NCBI GenBank assembly: GCA_035456105.1
Contig: DATIDV010000037.1
Coordinates: 1-64,000, forward strand
Length of the DNA stretch: 64,000 nucleotides
Direction of reading: 5' to 3'
Source of the DNA: Viridibacterium sp035456105
GTDB taxonomy: Bacteria; Pseudomonadota; Gammaproteobacteria; Burkholderiales; Rhodocyclaceae
The notes under the pieces were generated by a model. That model was not told the DNA's origin and searched no databases. It was given only the letters and a program-made list of their open reading frames with translations. A program made the position numbers and the translations under genes. Position 1 is the stretch's first letter; each line of letters begins with the position of its first letter. Of the stretch, positions 1-8,459 are shown one piece after another.

Positions 1-112
1 CCAATCGATGGGGCATTTCCGACCGGCGATTTGCGCACGGTGTGGAGAGTGCGCACTGGTGGTGACTACCGCGCAGGACCTTCCCGCAGCATGCGCCATG
101 CGCCGAGCCCTC

Positions 113-285
113 AGAACCTGTTCACGATCTTTGGAGACTCGTGAAACAGGGCTGGAATTCTCTTGAAACGCGGCAAAAAAAGCTTGTCATCCCGGCGCAA
201 GCCGGGATCCAGTACCGGGCGTGCGATCTGGATCCCGGCTTTCGCCGGGATGACGATGGTTTTACAGGGAGCGTGAACAGTTTCT
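113..285. repeat. MITE-like palindromic repeat, full copy A
   Basis: About 173 bp. The ends form imperfect 18-bp terminal inverted repeats (left AGAACCTGTTCACGATCT, right end the reverse complement of AGAAACTGTTCACGCTCC). The centre holds two facing hairpins built on GTCATCCCGG...CCGGGATCC, separated by a short spacer. The spacer and arms recur, in the opposite orientation, in the copy at 25329-25459. No open reading frame is carried, so it would have to be mobilised in trans if it is mobile. Confidence 0.8.
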
Positions 286-295
286 AAAGACAATA

Positions 296-338
296 CCGGC
301 CCTATTGCACGAGTTTCCGGAGATCGTAGACAGCCTCT
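296..338. repeat. Degenerate end fragment of the same repeat
   Basis: This stretch matches the outer roughly 43 bp of the repeat (GCCCTATT..CACGAG..TCC..AGATCGT..ACAG.CTCT) in reverse orientation relative to the left end of copy A. It lies 10 bp beyond copy A and has several substitutions, so it looks like the remains of an older or rearranged copy. Confidence 0.55.
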
Positions 339-393
339 CAAGCGCGCTGCGTCGCGCTTAGCCACAAGCGCCACTCCGGACCCGGTCAAGAAG

Positions 394-416
394 AAGGGAA
401 GCAACACTCTTCCCTT
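394..416. terminator. Perfect 8-bp stem-loop, possible terminator
   Basis: AAGGGAAG and CTTCCCTT form a perfect 8-bp stem with a 7-base loop. There is no run of T after it, so intrinsic termination is uncertain. Apart from this hairpin and the repeats, positions 1-508 hold no gene that I can support. Confidence 0.25.
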
Positions 417-508
417 CGCGTTGTCCTACGGCACAAGAGGGCCGCATCCGACACCATGCGCATTCTTGAGTGGCTAGGCTGAGACTGTGTTGAGTGCAGG
501 AGATCGTG

Positions 509-841
509 ATGCTTCAAACAGCCGACTCTCAGGGTGTCCGGCCAGCAGATCCGGACTTGGCAGAACAGGCAAAGCCAGGGCATGGCGTGCCCTCACAGGA
601 TCCGGATCCTGCCGCGCAAATCCCGATTGAAGATGCGCGCGCGGAGGCCGAGGAGAAAACGCTGTATGCAGGCGCCGGGGTGGTAGCCGGTGCAGCAACG
701 GGCGCTGCAGTCGGGGCGGCCGTTGCCGGACCGGTAGGCGTGGTTGTGGGCGGAACAGTCGGGGCGGTCGCTGGCGCAATAGGCGGCGGCGCAGCTGGAG
801 CGCTGCGCCACCCCGACAAAGACGAAACCAGGAAAGAGTAG
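509..841 (+). CDS. Glycine-zipper protein, unknown function
   Basis: Predicted 110-residue protein. The first half is acidic and Pro/Asp-rich. The second half (about residues 50-100) is a Gly/Ala-rich hydrophobic stretch with repeated GAAxGAAVAGPVG-like spacing, the pattern of glycine-zipper domains that pack into or against membranes. No signal peptide is visible. I chose the ATG at 509 because AGGAG lies 6 bases upstream; an upstream in-frame GTG at 494 lacks such a site. The gene stands alone between the repeat cluster and the convergent tetR gene. Similar small glycine-zipper proteins are often stress-induced in proteobacteria; that role here is an inference. Confidence 0.7.
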   Translation: MLQTADSQGVRPADPDLAEQAKPGHGVPSQDPDPAAQIPIEDARAEAEEKTLYAGAGVVAGAATGAAVGAAVAGPVGVVVGGTVGAVAGAIGGGAAGALRHPDKDETRKE

Positions 842-1068
842 GCCTGCCGTCTTACGCCCGCTGGATGCAGGCATCAGGGATCGCTGGCTGAGGCCGGGGC
901 GCTTACGAGACATGGCGTGCTGGTCATCCAAGTCAGCCACAACTGCGCCTGATTCGATGCGGCCCTCCCCGTCCCGAAACCGGCATCGCTGGCGAGCCTC
1001 TGCAAACCCGAAAAGATGCTGCCACCGGGCGCAGACCAGCTCTGAAGCTCGGGCGACGCGACGCCCGC

Positions 1069-1686
1069 CTAGCGCCCCGCCACGACTGCGAGAATGGCCT
1101 TCCGCAGTGGCTGCAGCAGCGCCGCGCGGTCCAGGTTCGGGTTGTGCAGGACGCGATGTCGCAGCCCTTCGAAGAGCGCGATCAGCATGTTGAGGCGGCC
1201 TTCCCGCAGCGCGTCGTCACGATAGGCCTGTGCCTTCTCGCTGGACATCAGCAGTTCGTTGAGGCGTTCGCTGAGCACGCCGTCAGCCGCATGCAGCTTG
1301 GCAGCCACGGCGGGGTTGCGTGCCGATTCGGCGCTCACTTCGACCATCAGGCTCACGTGCGGCAAATCGGTATTGCTGGCGATCGAATCCGCAGCGTTGT
1401 CGAGGATGACATCGAGCACATCGCCATCGGCGCTCATCACGTCACGCATCAGTTCCAGCACGTCTTCGGTGTGGCGATCGACGATGCCGAAAATGATCTC
1501 TTCCTTGCTCTCGAAGTAGTTGTAGATATGGCCCGCACTCATGCCGGCACGCTTGGAAATATCGGCCATGCTGGCGCCATGAAAACCGTGCAGGCGAAAG
1601 CACTCGGTTGCGGCATCCAGCACCTGTGCGCGGCGCGCTTCGGCATTGGCGGCGTCAGGATGCTTGCGTGGAGGCTTGTTGCTCAT
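1069..1686 (-). CDS. TetR-family repressor of the adjacent RND efflux operon
   Basis: 205 residues, usual TetR size. The N-terminal helix-turn-helix is clear at about residues 18-65 (LDAATECFRLHGFHGASM, DISKRAGMSAGHIYNYF, ending in FESKEE). The C-terminal half is the variable ligand-binding domain, so the inducer cannot be read off. It starts 15 bases after the outer-membrane channel gene, with AGGAG before its ATG, and so is probably the last gene of the efflux operon. It most likely represses that operon by binding the palindrome at 7560-7577. AcrR/NalC-type local repressors commonly sit beside RND pumps; the pairing with this operator is inferred from context. Confidence 0.88.
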   Translation of the reverse strand: MSNKPPRKHPDAANAEARRAQVLDAATECFRLHGFHGASMADISKRAGMSAGHIYNYFESKEEIIFGIVDRHTEDVLELMRDVMSADGDVLDVILDNAADSIASNTDLPHVSLMVEVSAESARNPAVAAKLHAADGVLSERLNELLMSSEKAQAYRDDALREGRLNMLIALFEGLRHRVLHNPNLDRAALLQPLRKAILAVVAGR

Positions 1687-1701
1687 GTCATGTCTCCTGA
1701 C

Positions 1702-3138
1702 TCAGCCCTTGCCTTCGACCACACCGCCACCGAGCACCTTGTAGAGCGTGACGAGATTGGACTGGCGCAACAGGCGCGTGGAAATCAGTGCCAGCTGCGC
1801 CCCATACAGCGAGCGTTGCGCATCGAGCACTCCGAGGTAGCTGTCGATGCCGCTGCGCAGGCGCGCCTCGGAAAGCTTGAGGCTCTCCTGTGTCGCATCC
1901 ACGATGCCATGCTGCGCGTCCAGCGCCTCGTCCACTGTGCCGCGCACGGCGAGCGCATCGGCCACTTCGCGAAAGGCCGTCTGGATGGCTTTCTCGTACT
2001 GCGCGACGGCGATGTCGCGCGATGCCTTGCTGACATCCAGATTCGCCTGACGACGCCCGAAATCGAAGATCGGCAGATTGATCTGCGGCGCAAAGCTCCA
2101 CACGCCAGAGCCGGATTTGAACAAGGCATCCAGCGAAGTGCTGGCGTAGCCCGCCGATGCCGTCAGCGTGATGCTCGGGAAGAAGGCTGCGCGGGCCGCA
2201 CCGATGTCGGCATTGGCTGCCTGCAAAACGTGCTCGGCCTGGCGGATGTCGGGTCTGGCTTGCAGCACCTCGGACGGCACGCCGGCCGGCAGGTCACGGA
2301 TCGCTGCGACTTCGCTGGCCAGCGCCGACGGCAACAACTCGCGCGGCAGCGGCCCACCGACCAGCACGCCAAGCGCGTTCTCGTCGATCGCCACTTGCTC
2401 GGTGTAGATCGCCACGTCGCGTCGTGCGCCTTCCACCGCGCTGAGCGACTGCTGCAGGGTCAGGCCCGAGGCGGCCCCCAGCTGGAAGGTGCGCGTCGTC
2501 AGCGCATGGGATTCGCGGCGGCTCTTGAGCGTTTCCACGGATAGCTGCAGGCGCTCGCGGTCGGCCGCGAGCGTCAGATAGGCATTGGCGACTTCGGCGA
2601 TCAGCGCGATCTGCGCGCTGCGCTGTGCTTGATCGGTCGCGAGGAAGGATTGAAGTGCGGCATCCTTCAGGCTCTGCACGCGACCGAAGAAGTCCAGCTC
2701 GTAGCTCGAGAAGCCAAGCCCCACGCTGTAGACATGCGAGACCTGGGACTGCCCGCTGCCGCCCAGCGAGGCGGCCGTGCGCGTGGCAGTTTCGCCGGCA
2801 GTAGCGCGCACGGTGGGCAACAGGTCGGCGCGCTGGATCTGATAGAGGCCACGCGCGCGCTCGACATTGAGCGCAGCAATCCGCAAGTCGCGGTTGTTGG
2901 CCAGTGCCAGCTCGATGACTTTCTGCAGATGCGCGTCGATGAAAAAATCGCGCCAGCCTATTTCGGCCACAGCAGGGCCTTTGGCGGCTAGGTTGGCATT
3001 CTCGTACGCGGGGCCTTGCGGCCATTCCGTGGCGACAGGTGCCGCCGGCGTGCTGTAGTCAGGCGTCAGATTCACGCAAGCGCCGAGGATGGCTGGAATG
3101 GCGATGGCCAGCGCCGTTTTCTGAAAGAAGCTATGCAT
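1702..3138 (-). CDS. RND efflux outer-membrane lipoprotein channel (OprM/NodT family)
   Basis: 478 residues. The N-terminus is a lipoprotein signal with a lipobox ILGAC (Cys near residue 21). Two repeated TolC-type OEP domains follow; characteristic stretches are RPDIRQAEHVLQAANADIGA and AAFFPSITLTASAGY. It would form the trimeric outer-membrane exit duct for the pump encoded just upstream. It begins 1 base after the pump gene's stop codon, so the two are translationally close. Length and lipobox match OprM/AdeC-like channels. I can name the class but not the substrate. Confidence 0.92.
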   Translation of the reverse strand: MHSFFQKTALAIAIPAILGACVNLTPDYSTPAAPVATEWPQGPAYENANLAAKGPAVAEIGWRDFFIDAHLQKVIELALANNRDLRIAALNVERARGLYQIQRADLLPTVRATAGETATRTAASLGGSGQSQVSHVYSVGLGFSSYELDFFGRVQSLKDAALQSFLATDQAQRSAQIALIAEVANAYLTLAADRERLQLSVETLKSRRESHALTTRTFQLGAASGLTLQQSLSAVEGARRDVAIYTEQVAIDENALGVLVGGPLPRELLPSALASEVAAIRDLPAGVPSEVLQARPDIRQAEHVLQAANADIGAARAAFFPSITLTASAGYASTSLDALFKSGSGVWSFAPQINLPIFDFGRRQANLDVSKASRDIAVAQYEKAIQTAFREVADALAVRGTVDEALDAQHGIVDATQESLKLSEARLRSGIDSYLGVLDAQRSLYGAQLALISTRLLRQSNLVTLYKVLGGGVVEGKG

Positions 3139-3139
3139 G

Positions 3140-6100
3140 TCAGCGTCCTTCCTGTGGAATGGCTTGTTCGCTTGCCGCGCTGCTTTCGCTGGCGGGCTTG
3201 CTCTTGAAGAGGCGGCGCACTACGACGTAGAACACCGGCACGAAGAAGATGCCCAGCACGGTCGAGGTGATCATGCCGCCGAGCACGCCGGTACCGATGG
3301 CGTTCTGGCTGCCCGAGCCGGCGCCGCTGGAAATCGCCAGCGGCACGACGCCCAGGCCGAAGGCCAGCGAGGTCATCAGGATGGGGCGCAAGCGCATGCG
3401 CACCGCTTCCATGGTGGCGTCCGCCAGGGACTTGCCGTGTTCCATCTGCTCCTTGGCGAACTCCACGATAAGAATGGCGTTCTTCGAGGCGAGGCCGATG
3501 GTGGTCAGCAGCGCGACCTGGAAATACACGTCGTTGGACAGCCCGCGTGCCCCGGCGGCCAGCAGCGCACCGACCACACCCAGTGGCACCACGAGGATCA
3601 CCGAGAAGGGTACCGACCAGCTTTCATACAGCGCGGCCAGACACAGGAACACCACCAGCAGTGAAATGGCATACAAGGCCGGCGCCTGCGCACCCGAACG
3701 ACGCTCCTCGAACGAGGTTCCCGTCCACTCGTAACCGATGCCGGGCGGCAGCTTGGCCATGATTTCCTCCACGGCCTCCATCGCGTCACCCGAGCTCAGG
3801 CCCGGTGCGCCCTGCCCCAGCAGCTCCACCGAAGGCTGGCCGTTGTAGCGCTCGAGACGCGGCGAACCATAGTCCCAGTGCGCGCTGGCGAAAGCCGAGA
3901 ACGGCACCATGTCGCCCTTGTTGTTGCGCACGTACCACTTGTTGAGGTCTTCCGGCAGCATGCGCGCCGGTGCATCGGCCTGCATGTACACCTTCTTGAT
4001 GCGGCCGCGGTCAATGAAGTCATTCACATACTGGCTACCCCAGGCCGTCGACAAGGTCGTGTTGATGTCGGAGATGGTCACACCCAACGCGCCGGCGCGT
4101 GCCTGGTCGATATCGAGCCTGTACTCCGGCTGATCGCTCTGACCGTTGGGGCGCACGCCAACCAGGCGCGGGTCCTTGGCGGCCATGCCGAGGAACTGGT
4201 TGCGCGCAGCGATCAGCGCGTCATGGCCGAGGCCCCCGCGATCCTGCAACTGCACGTCGAAACCATTGGAGGTACCCAGCTCGATCACCGCCGGTGGCAC
4301 GAAGGCAAACACCATCGCGTCGCGAATTTTCGAGAAAGCGCCCATGGCGCGACCGGCCACGGCCTTGACGCTGTTCTGCGCCCCCGGCCGCTCCTTCCAG
4401 TCCTTCATCTGCACGAAGCCCAGACCCATGTTCTGGCCAGCGCCGCCGAAGCTGAAACCGGCCACCGTGAACAGCGACCTGACCGCATCCTTCTCGTCTT
4501 CAAGAAAGTGCTTCTCGACCTGGTCGATCACCTTGAGCGTGCGCTCCTGCGTAGCGCCGGCGGGCAACATGACCTGCGTGAACATGATTCCCTGGTCTTC
4601 TTCAGGCAGGAAAGAGGTCGGCAGGCGCGTGAACATCAACACCATCACGCCGATCAGGACGGCATAGATGACGAGGTAGCGCCCGGTGCGCCCGATCATG
4701 CGACCGACGATTGACTCGTAACGCTGCGTGCCGCGATCGAACACGCGGTTGAACCATACGAAGAAGCGCGCGTTGCTGGCGTGATGCCCCTTCTGCACGG
4801 GCTTGAGGAGCGTGGCGCACAACGCCGGCGTCAGGATCAGCGCGACGATCACCGACAGCACCATGGACGACACGATGGTGATCGAGAACTGGCGATAAAT
4901 CACACCCGTGGAGCCGCCAAAGAAGGCCATCGGCACGAACACGGCGGAGAGCACCAGTGCGATGCCGACCAGTGCGCCGGTGATTTGATCCATCGACTTG
5001 CGCGTGGCTTCCTTGGGCGACAAGCCCTCCTCCGTCATCACGCGTTCGACGTTCTCGACGACGACGATGGCGTCATCCACCAGCAGGCCGATGGCCAGCA
5101 CCACACCGAACATGGTCAGCGTGTTGATCGAGTAGCCGAATACCGCGAGCACACCGAAGGTCCCCAGCAGGACGACCGGCACGGCGATGGTCGGGATCAG
5201 CGTGGCGCGGAAGTTCTGCAGGAACAAATACATCACGAGGAAGACCAGCACGATGGCTTCGGCCAGCGTCTTCACCACCTCTTCGATCGAGATCTTCACG
5301 AAGGGCGTCGTGTCGTACGGGAACACCGCCTTCACGCTGGGCGGGAAGAAGCGGCTCAGCTCATCGATGCGCGCCTTCACTGCATCGGCGGTTTCCAGCG
5401 CGTTGGCGCCGGCAGCGAGCTTGATGCCGACGCCGGCTGCGGGCTTGCCATTGAAGCGCGCCACGAAGCCATAGTTCTCTGCACCAAGTTCCACGCGTGC
5501 CACGTCGCGCAGATAGACGTTGCCGCCCTGCGTGGAAGTGCGCAGCAATACGTTCTGGAACTGCTCAACCGTCTGCAGACGGCTCTGCGCAGTAATCGAG
5601 GCATTCAGTTGCTGACCTGCCACGGCTGGCGCGGCACCGAGCTGACCTGCGGAAACCTGGGCGTTCTGGGCCAGCAGCGCGGCCGACACATCGGCCGGCG
5701 TGAGCTTGTAGTTGTTGAGCCTGGAAGGGTCCAGCCAGATGCGCATTGCATACTGCGCACCGAACACCTGCACCTCACCGACGCCGGTCACGCGCGATAG
5801 CGGATCCTGCACATTGGTGACCAGGTAATCGGCAAGATCGGTCTGCGCGAGACTGCCGTTTTCCGACACGAAGCCGACGACCAGCAGGAAGTTGCGCGCC
5901 GACTTGGCGACCTGCACGCCCTGCTGTTGCACCGCTTGCGGCAACAAGGGCAAGGCCAGTTGCAGCTTGTTCTGCACCTGCACCTGGGCAATGTCCGGGT
6001 TGGTATCGGCATTGAAGGTCAGCGTGATCGATACGCGACCCGACGAGTCACTCGACGACCCCATGTAGAGCAGGCCATCCAGCCCGGTCATCTTCTGTTC

Positions 6101-6295
6101 GATGACCTGAGTCACCGAGTCTTCGACGGTCTTCGCCGAAGCGCCCGGATAGGTGGCGTTGATGACCACCGCAGGGGGTGCGATGGTCGGGTACTGGGCG
6201 ACCGGCAGCTGGTCAATGGACAGCGCCCCGGCCAGCATGATGACGATGGCGATCACCCACGCAAAAATGGGGCGATCAATGAAGAAACGAGCCAT
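3140..6295 (-). CDS. RND multidrug efflux pump, inner-membrane subunit (AcrB/MexB class)
   Basis: 1051 residues, the usual length of HAE1-family pumps. It begins ARFFIDRPIFAWVIAIVIML, the canonical first transmembrane helix. The proton-relay helix TM4 carries the paired aspartates (GLLVDDAIVVVENVERV, about residues 400-420). The twofold repeat of six-helix bundles and large periplasmic loops is visible. It is a proton-driven antiporter that works as a trimer with the periplasmic adaptor and the outer-membrane channel encoded next to it. It starts 12 bases after the adaptor gene and has AAGGGAG upstream of its ATG. The order adaptor-pump-channel-TetR is typical of drug-exporting systems; the specificity is not predictable here. 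Confidence 0.95.
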   Translation of the reverse strand: MARFFIDRPIFAWVIAIVIMLAGALSIDQLPVAQYPTIAPPAVVINATYPGASAKTVEDSVTQVIEQKMTGLDGLLYMGSSSDSSGRVSITLTFNADTNPDIAQVQVQNKLQLALPLLPQAVQQQGVQVAKSARNFLLVVGFVSENGSLAQTDLADYLVTNVQDPLSRVTGVGEVQVFGAQYAMRIWLDPSRLNNYKLTPADVSAALLAQNAQVSAGQLGAAPAVAGQQLNASITAQSRLQTVEQFQNVLLRTSTQGGNVYLRDVARVELGAENYGFVARFNGKPAAGVGIKLAAGANALETADAVKARIDELSRFFPPSVKAVFPYDTTPFVKISIEEVVKTLAEAIVLVFLVMYLFLQNFRATLIPTIAVPVVLLGTFGVLAVFGYSINTLTMFGVVLAIGLLVDDAIVVVENVERVMTEEGLSPKEATRKSMDQITGALVGIALVLSAVFVPMAFFGGSTGVIYRQFSITIVSSMVLSVIVALILTPALCATLLKPVQKGHHASNARFFVWFNRVFDRGTQRYESIVGRMIGRTGRYLVIYAVLIGVMVLMFTRLPTSFLPEEDQGIMFTQVMLPAGATQERTLKVIDQVEKHFLEDEKDAVRSLFTVAGFSFGGAGQNMGLGFVQMKDWKERPGAQNSVKAVAGRAMGAFSKIRDAMVFAFVPPAVIELGTSNGFDVQLQDRGGLGHDALIAARNQFLGMAAKDPRLVGVRPNGQSDQPEYRLDIDQARAGALGVTISDINTTLSTAWGSQYVNDFIDRGRIKKVYMQADAPARMLPEDLNKWYVRNNKGDMVPFSAFASAHWDYGSPRLERYNGQPSVELLGQGAPGLSSGDAMEAVEEIMAKLPPGIGYEWTGTSFEERRSGAQAPALYAISLLVVFLCLAALYESWSVPFSVILVVPLGVVGALLAAGARGLSNDVYFQVALLTTIGLASKNAILIVEFAKEQMEHGKSLADATMEAVRMRLRPILMTSLAFGLGVVPLAISSGAGSGSQNAIGTGVLGGMITSTVLGIFFVPVFYVVVRRLFKSKPASESSAASEQAIPQEGR

Positions 6296-6307
6296 GTGTG
6301 CGCTCCC

Positions 6308-7495
6308 TTACTTTGTTGCGGGAGCAGCAGCGCCCGCCGCTGCAGGCGCGGAGGACTCGGCCAGCGGCACGGCCCTGGCCGGCGCGCCGGGGCGCACCTT
6401 CTGCAAGCCATCGACAATGAGCCGGTCGCCTGCGTGCAAACCTTCGTTAACCAGCCATTGGTTGCCCAGGGCACGCTGGATCTTCAGCTCTCGCTGCTCC
6501 ACCTTGTCCTCGGCATTGAGCACCAGCGCCGTTGCGTTGCCCCTGGCATCACGCGTCACGCCTTGTTGCGGCACCACGATGGCCTGGTCGCGCACGCCTT
6601 GCTCGATCTGCGCACGTACATACATGCCGGGCAGCAGCTGCCGATCAGGGTTGGGGAACACGGCGCGCAGCGTCACGCTGCCGGTCGCCTGGTCCACCGT
6701 GACGTCGGAGAAAGCCATCTTGCCGTCACTGGCGTAGGTCGTGCCGTCTTCGAGGATCAGTTTGACGCGCGCCGATTCCGCATTCTTTAACCGTCCTTCG
6801 CTGAGATCGCGGCGCAAGCGCAGCAGGTCGCTGCTCGATTGAGTCACGTCGACATAGATGGGATCGAGCTGCTGGATAGTGGTCAGCGTGCTGGCCTGAT
6901 TGGCCGTGAGCAGCGCCCCCGGCGTGACACTGGACTTGCCGATGCGCCCCGCGATCGGCGCCGTGACGCGCGTGTAGGCCAGGTTGATCCGGGCCGTCGC
7001 AAGGTTGGCTTTGCTGACGGCCACATCAGCCTCGGCCTGCTTCTGCGCGGCGACGGCATCGTCACGATCCTGCTCGCTGACGGCCTTGATGGCGGCAAGC
7101 TCTTCGTAACGCTTGGCGCGTGCAGCGGTCGACGCCACATTGGCCTCGGCCTTGGCGAGCGCCGCCTGAGCACTGTCGAAACTCGCCTGGTAGCTTGCTG
7201 CATCGATCTGGTACAGCGGCGCCCCCGCCTTGACCTCGGCGCCCTCGCGGAACACGCGTTCCTTGAGAATACCGCCGACCTGGGGACGCACCTCAGCGAT
7301 CTGATAAGCCACGGTGCGGCCAGCCAGCTCGGTCGTGATAGGCAGGCGCTGCGGCGCAATAACCACGATACCGACCGGACTGACCTGCCCTCCCGTGGCT
7401 GCCGCGTCCTGTTGCTTTCCGCAAGCGGAGAGCACAAGCCCGGCAAGGATTGCGAGGCCCAGACCGACCCGGTTTAACGTTGTATTTACGTGCAT
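6308..7495 (-). CDS. RND efflux periplasmic adaptor lipoprotein (AcrA/MexA class)
   Basis: 395 residues. The signal peptide ends in the lipobox LSAC (Cys about residue 26), so the protein is predicted to be anchored to the periplasmic face of the inner membrane. The biotinyl-lipoyl and alpha-hairpin regions typical of membrane-fusion proteins are visible (GGILKERVFREGAEVKAG, and an Ala-rich coiled coil at about residues 100-165), followed by APIAGRIGKSSVTPGALL. It is the first gene of the minus-strand efflux operon. The TetR-type palindrome lies about 65 bases upstream of its start. Confidence 0.93.
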   Translation of the reverse strand: MHVNTTLNRVGLGLAILAGLVLSACGKQQDAAATGGQVSPVGIVVIAPQRLPITTELAGRTVAYQIAEVRPQVGGILKERVFREGAEVKAGAPLYQIDAASYQASFDSAQAALAKAEANVASTAARAKRYEELAAIKAVSEQDRDDAVAAQKQAEADVAVSKANLATARINLAYTRVTAPIAGRIGKSSVTPGALLTANQASTLTTIQQLDPIYVDVTQSSSDLLRLRRDLSEGRLKNAESARVKLILEDGTTYASDGKMAFSDVTVDQATGSVTLRAVFPNPDRQLLPGMYVRAQIEQGVRDQAIVVPQQGVTRDARGNATALVLNAEDKVEQRELKIQRALGNQWLVNEGLHAGDRLIVDGLQKVRPGAPARAVPLAESSAPAAAGAAAPATK

Positions 7496-7559
7496 GAACG
7501 ACCTCTGAAGCAGCGTCTGTGGGAGTTTCCGCGCCGTCAGGACGGCACGCGAAAATTCA

Positions 7560-7577
7560 AGAATGAACGATCATTCT
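7560..7577 (-). promoter_or_regulatory. TetR-type operator over the efflux promoter
   Basis: AGAATGA-ACGA-TCATTCT is a perfect inverted repeat with 7-bp arms and a 4-bp centre. Read on the minus strand it overlaps TAGAAT (7573-7578), a good -10 candidate for the efflux operon, so a bound repressor would block polymerase. The assignment to the TetR protein at 1069-1686 is inferred from position. Confidence 0.6.
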
Positions 7578-7786
7578 AAGTTCGCGTACCGCGACTTGCC
7601 AGCTGATTTACAGAATCTAACCGACCGACTGTCGGACGTGCTGAACCAGGCCGGGTTGGCCATGGCGCATCGGGCCGGGGAAATCCACGGAAGGCCAGGA
7701 ATCGTGCCGAGGCAGTCGCGCAGAACGGCTCAGCAAAGCATCCGCCAAGGTTGCCGTGGGAGAGTTGGGCCAGCGCCGGAGCACTC

Positions 7787-7916
7787 AGAACCGGTTCACG
7801 ATCTTTCGAAGCTCGTGAAAATAGGGCTGGAATTTTCTTGAAATGCCGAAAATAAGTTCGTCATCCCGGCTTTCGCCGGGATGACGATGGTTTTACAGAG
7901 ATCGTAAACAGTTTCT
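7787..7916. repeat. MITE-like palindromic repeat, copy B (one hairpin)
   Basis: The same outer ends as copy A are present (AGAACCGGTTCACGATCTTT at the left; ...GATCGTAAACAGTTTCT at the right), but only a single central hairpin (GTCATCCCGGC TTTC GCCGGGATGAC, 7860-7885) is left, giving 130 bp. Its right end abuts the stop codon of the membrane-protein gene at 7916, and the hairpin may serve as that operon's terminator. Confidence 0.75.
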
Positions 7917-8392
7917 CAGGCATTGAACGCGATCAGACCCAGCCACGCGGCCATGCACGGCAGGACGAAGATGAACAGCTTGAACTTTGAGTTCGGGATC
8001 CTGGGACCGACAATCGCATGCAACGCTAGCAGGACGCCAAGGACCACGCCCAGGTACTGGGCAAGTGTGGGCATCCACAGCGAGGCGCCGACAATCCAGA
8101 TGGCCGCCGGGATATGGACGCCCATGCGCAGTGCCCAGACATTGTCTTCGCTCATGCCGTTGATCGATGCGACATCAATCAGCGCATCGGCGAAGATCCA
8201 GAAGTAGCCCGCCATCCTCACGAATTCTGGCGCCGGCAGGGCATGCACGACTGGCGCCAGCGCGATGTGATAGACGATGCCAAAGCAGTTGCCGAGCCAG
8301 AGTCTGCGGCTTTTTTTGGCCACGAACATGCTGATCCAGGCAAGACATGAAAGTGTGGCAAACGCAGTGACGATTTGAGATTCAGTAAACAT
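7916..8392 (-). CDS. Small multi-pass membrane protein of unknown function
   Basis: 158 residues with about five hydrophobic segments: near residues 4-25, 35-55, 62-78, 90-125 and 138-155. I see no catalytic motif and do not recognise the family. The start at 8392 has AAGGAA a few bases upstream and gives a normal membrane N-terminus (MFTESQIVTAFATLSCLAWI); a longer reading frame from 8488 would overlap the catalase gene. It lies 67 bases downstream of the catalase gene in the same direction, and is probably the last gene of the oxidative-stress operon. Its stop codon touches the end of repeat copy B. An accessory role to the catalase or the hydrolases is only a guess from position. Confidence 0.65.
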   Translation of the reverse strand: MFTESQIVTAFATLSCLAWISMFVAKKSRRLWLGNCFGIVYHIALAPVVHALPAPEFVRMAGYFWIFADALIDVASINGMSEDNVWALRMGVHIPAAIWIVGASLWMPTLAQYLGVVLGVLLALHAIVGPRIPNSKFKLFIFVLPCMAAWLGLIAFNA

Positions 8393-8459
8393 GTTTTCCT
8401 TGGAATAGAGCTGCGCAAAGAACGACCGACGGAGGTTCCTTGCGCGCACAACGGCCGGC

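Noticed and set aside
186..253. Repeated GTCATCCCGG hairpins considered as a CRISPR array
   Set aside because: The units are dispersed over tens of kilobases, palindromic, and have no regular spacers or cas genes.
1144..2544. A 466-codon plus-strand frame over tetR and the outer-membrane channel gene
   Set aside because: Low-complexity shadow of two clear minus-strand genes; no family features.
7563..7841. A 92-codon plus-strand frame starting in the TetR-type operator
   Set aside because: It starts inside the palindrome, has no ribosome-binding site and ends in translated repeat sequence.
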